Shown here in pieces: positions 36,847 to 38,051 of a DNA stretch of 38,051 nucleotides; within the stretch, counting starts at the first letter, position 1, and every line of letters begins with the position of its first letter. The DNA comes from Lentisphaeria bacterium UBA1784 (GTDB taxonomy: Bacteria > Verrucomicrobiota > Lentisphaeria > Victivallales > Victivallaceae): assembly GCA_002315455.1 (NCBI GenBank), contig DCGG01000175.1, positions 1 to 38,051 of the forward strand, given 5' to 3'. The translations under genes were made by a program, and so were the position numbers. The notes beneath the pieces are model-generated. The model ran no database searches. It was given only the letters and a program-made list of their open reading frames with translations, and was not told where the DNA came from.

Positions 36847-38051
36847 ATGGCATTCAAACCGGTTTCCAATCAGGTGGACTTCCCCAAACTTGAGGAAGAG
36901 ATCCTCGCCTTCTGGCAGGAGAATAAGACCTTCGAGCGCTCTCTCGAACAACGCAGACACTCCCCGGAGTTCGTCTTTTACGACGGCCCCCCCTTCGCCA
37001 CCGGACTGCCCCACTACGGACACCTGCTGGCCGGGACCATCAAGGACGTGATCCCGCGCTATCAGACCATGCGCGGCAAGTACGTGGAACGCCGCTTCGG
37101 CTGGGATACCCACGGACTTCCCATCGAGGCGCTGGCGCAGGATGCCCTCGGCATCTCCGGCACTCACGCCATCAGGGAGTTCGGCATCGACAAGTTCAAT
37201 GAGCAGTGCCGTTCCATGGTGCTCCGCTACGTCAGCGACTGGCGCAAGACCGTGACCCGCATGGGCCGCTGGGTGGACTTCGACCACGACTACAAAACCA
37301 TGCAGCCCAGTTACATGGAGACCATCTGGTGGATCTTCAAACAGCTCTGGGATCAGGGCCGGGTCTATAAGTCCTACCGGATCATGCCCTACAGCTGGAA
37401 ACTCTCCACCCCCCTCTCCAACTTCGAGGCGGGCAGCAACTACAAGGACGTGCAGGATCCCGCCGTCACCGTCCGGGTGAAGGCGCTCACCGGCCCGGAT
37501 GCGGCCTGGGGCGATACCTACCTCCTCATTTGGACCACCACCCCATGGACCCTCCCCGAAAACCTGATGATCTGCGCCGGAGCCGACGTGGATTACGTGG
37601 TCCTGCGGGATCTCACCGATCCGGCCCGCGCCTGCTACGTCATGGCGGAGGCCCGGGTGAACACCCTCTTCCGCAAGCCCGAGGAGTATGAGGTGCTGGC
37701 GAAGTTCAAGGGCGACAGGCTGAAGGGTTGGACCTACGAGCCCATCTTCCCCTACTTCGCCGACCTGAAGGCTGAAGGCGCCTTCCGGGTGCTGAACGAC
37801 AACTACGTCAGCACCGATGACGGCGTGGGCCTCGTGCACATCGCTCCCGCTTACGGAGAGGACGACTTCCGAGTCTGCCGGGAGGCGGGCATGACCGCCA
37901 TCGCCGATCCGCTGGACGCCTCCTGCAACTTCACGGACAAACTCCCGGAGTACGCCGGACGCTTCTGCAAGGACTGCGACAAGGACATCATCAAGTGCCT
38001 CAAGGCCGAGGGCAAGCTCGTCCACCAGGCGACGATCACCCACTCGTATCC
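36847..38051 (+). CDS. ileS: Isoleucyl-tRNA synthetase, eukaryote-like type (partial, 3' end cut)
   Basis: The first ~401 codons of a class I synthetase charging tRNA-Ile. The ATP site is FATGLPHYGHLLAGTIKD (HxGH form), followed by RRFGWDTHGLPIEALA, and the editing domain begins with LIWTTTPWTLPENL and DGVGLVHIAPAYGEDDF. The combination VERRFGWDTHGLP and the insertless N-terminus match the type 2, eukaryote-like IleS found in some bacteria, which is often insensitive to mupirocin. Type 1 bacterial IleS differs here. The window ends inside the gene, so the KMSKS loop is not visible. No strong ribosome site is seen; the symporter stop is 41 bp upstream. Confidence 0.93.
   Translation, partial: MAFKPVSNQVDFPKLEEEILAFWQENKTFERSLEQRRHSPEFVFYDGPPFATGLPHYGHLLAGTIKDVIPRYQTMRGKYVERRFGWDTHGLPIEALAQDALGISGTHAIREFGIDKFNEQCRSMVLRYVSDWRKTVTRMGRWVDFDHDYKTMQPSYMETIWWIFKQLWDQGRVYKSYRIMPYSWKLSTPLSNFEAGSNYKDVQDPAVTVRVKALTGPDAAWGDTYLLIWTTTPWTLPENLMICAGADVDYVVLRDLTDPARACYVMAEARVNTLFRKPEEYEVLAKFKGDRLKGWTYEPIFPYFADLKAEGAFRVLNDNYVSTDDGVGLVHIAPAYGEDDFRVCREAGMTAIADPLDASCNFTDKLPEYAGRFCKDCDKDIIKCLKAEGKLVHQATITHSY

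Noticed and set aside
36790..38043. 417-aa minus-strand frame at the right end
   Set aside because: Opposite the partial ileS gene, which has unmistakable synthetase motifs and is open to the window edge.
1..38051. Transposases, integrases, CRISPR arrays or rRNA
   Set aside because: None seen on either strand; the tRNA-Lys has no integrase or phage gene beside it.

Overview
The window looks like a chromosomal segment of a Lentisphaerota-type bacterium, with related PVC phyla as the alternative. The main clues are a pseudopilin with both an N-terminal FTLVELLVV methylation motif and a C-terminal H-X9-DG motif, an McsA/McsB arginine-kinase pair, a eukaryote-like IleS, carbohydrate-active proteins, and housekeeping genes scattered among glycan genes. 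This placement is inference from protein style, not from a marker gene. Sigma70-type promoters are easy to see: -35 TTGCAA, TTGAAA or TTGACA, then 16-18 bp, then TATATT-like boxes.

Layout. 1-2627: end of a beta-propeller-like protein and a large TIM-barrel glycosidase-like protein. 2692-11134: an apparently inserted, visibly more AT-rich island. It holds LicD and a TagD-like cytidylyltransferase on +, converging on a tightly coupled minus-strand operon that reads NeuD-like acyltransferase, ACP, ketosynthase III, SDR, acyl-AMP ligase, glycosyltransferase stub, ATP-grasp, second ACP, MATE transporter. Two possible gene stubs, each keeping only a start, bound the island and point inward. 11379-14825: hpt, HPr, a membrane glycosyltransferase with TPRs, and an AraC regulator. 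14904-17536: purU and an O-antigen-ligase-like protein. 17690-22577: a MurC/Mpl-like ligase, a CapA-like protein, an M20 peptidase and a TIM-barrel epimerase. 22838-27702: gpsA, pseudopilin, GT2, galE and a DUF975 protein. 27806-29476: mcsA and mcsB. 30106-33256: sfsA, an MFS transporter and an HD protein. 33537-34214: an unknown Cys-rich, Lys/Ala-tailed protein. 34468-34847: tRNA-Lys and rpmB. 35021-36805: a two-gene sodium symporter unit. 36847 to the end: partial ileS.

The most interesting system is the 4006-10997 operon. It carries a private acyl-building set (ligase, ketosynthase III, reductase, two carrier proteins), a left-handed beta-helix transferase, an ATP-grasp enzyme and a MOP-superfamily exporter, beside a LicD/cytidylyltransferase pair. 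My reading is a dedicated pathway that builds a short acyl group on its own carrier and attaches it to a surface sugar or secreted molecule. A recurring DNA element overlaps the -10 box of both of the operon's promoters and of two other promoters in the window.
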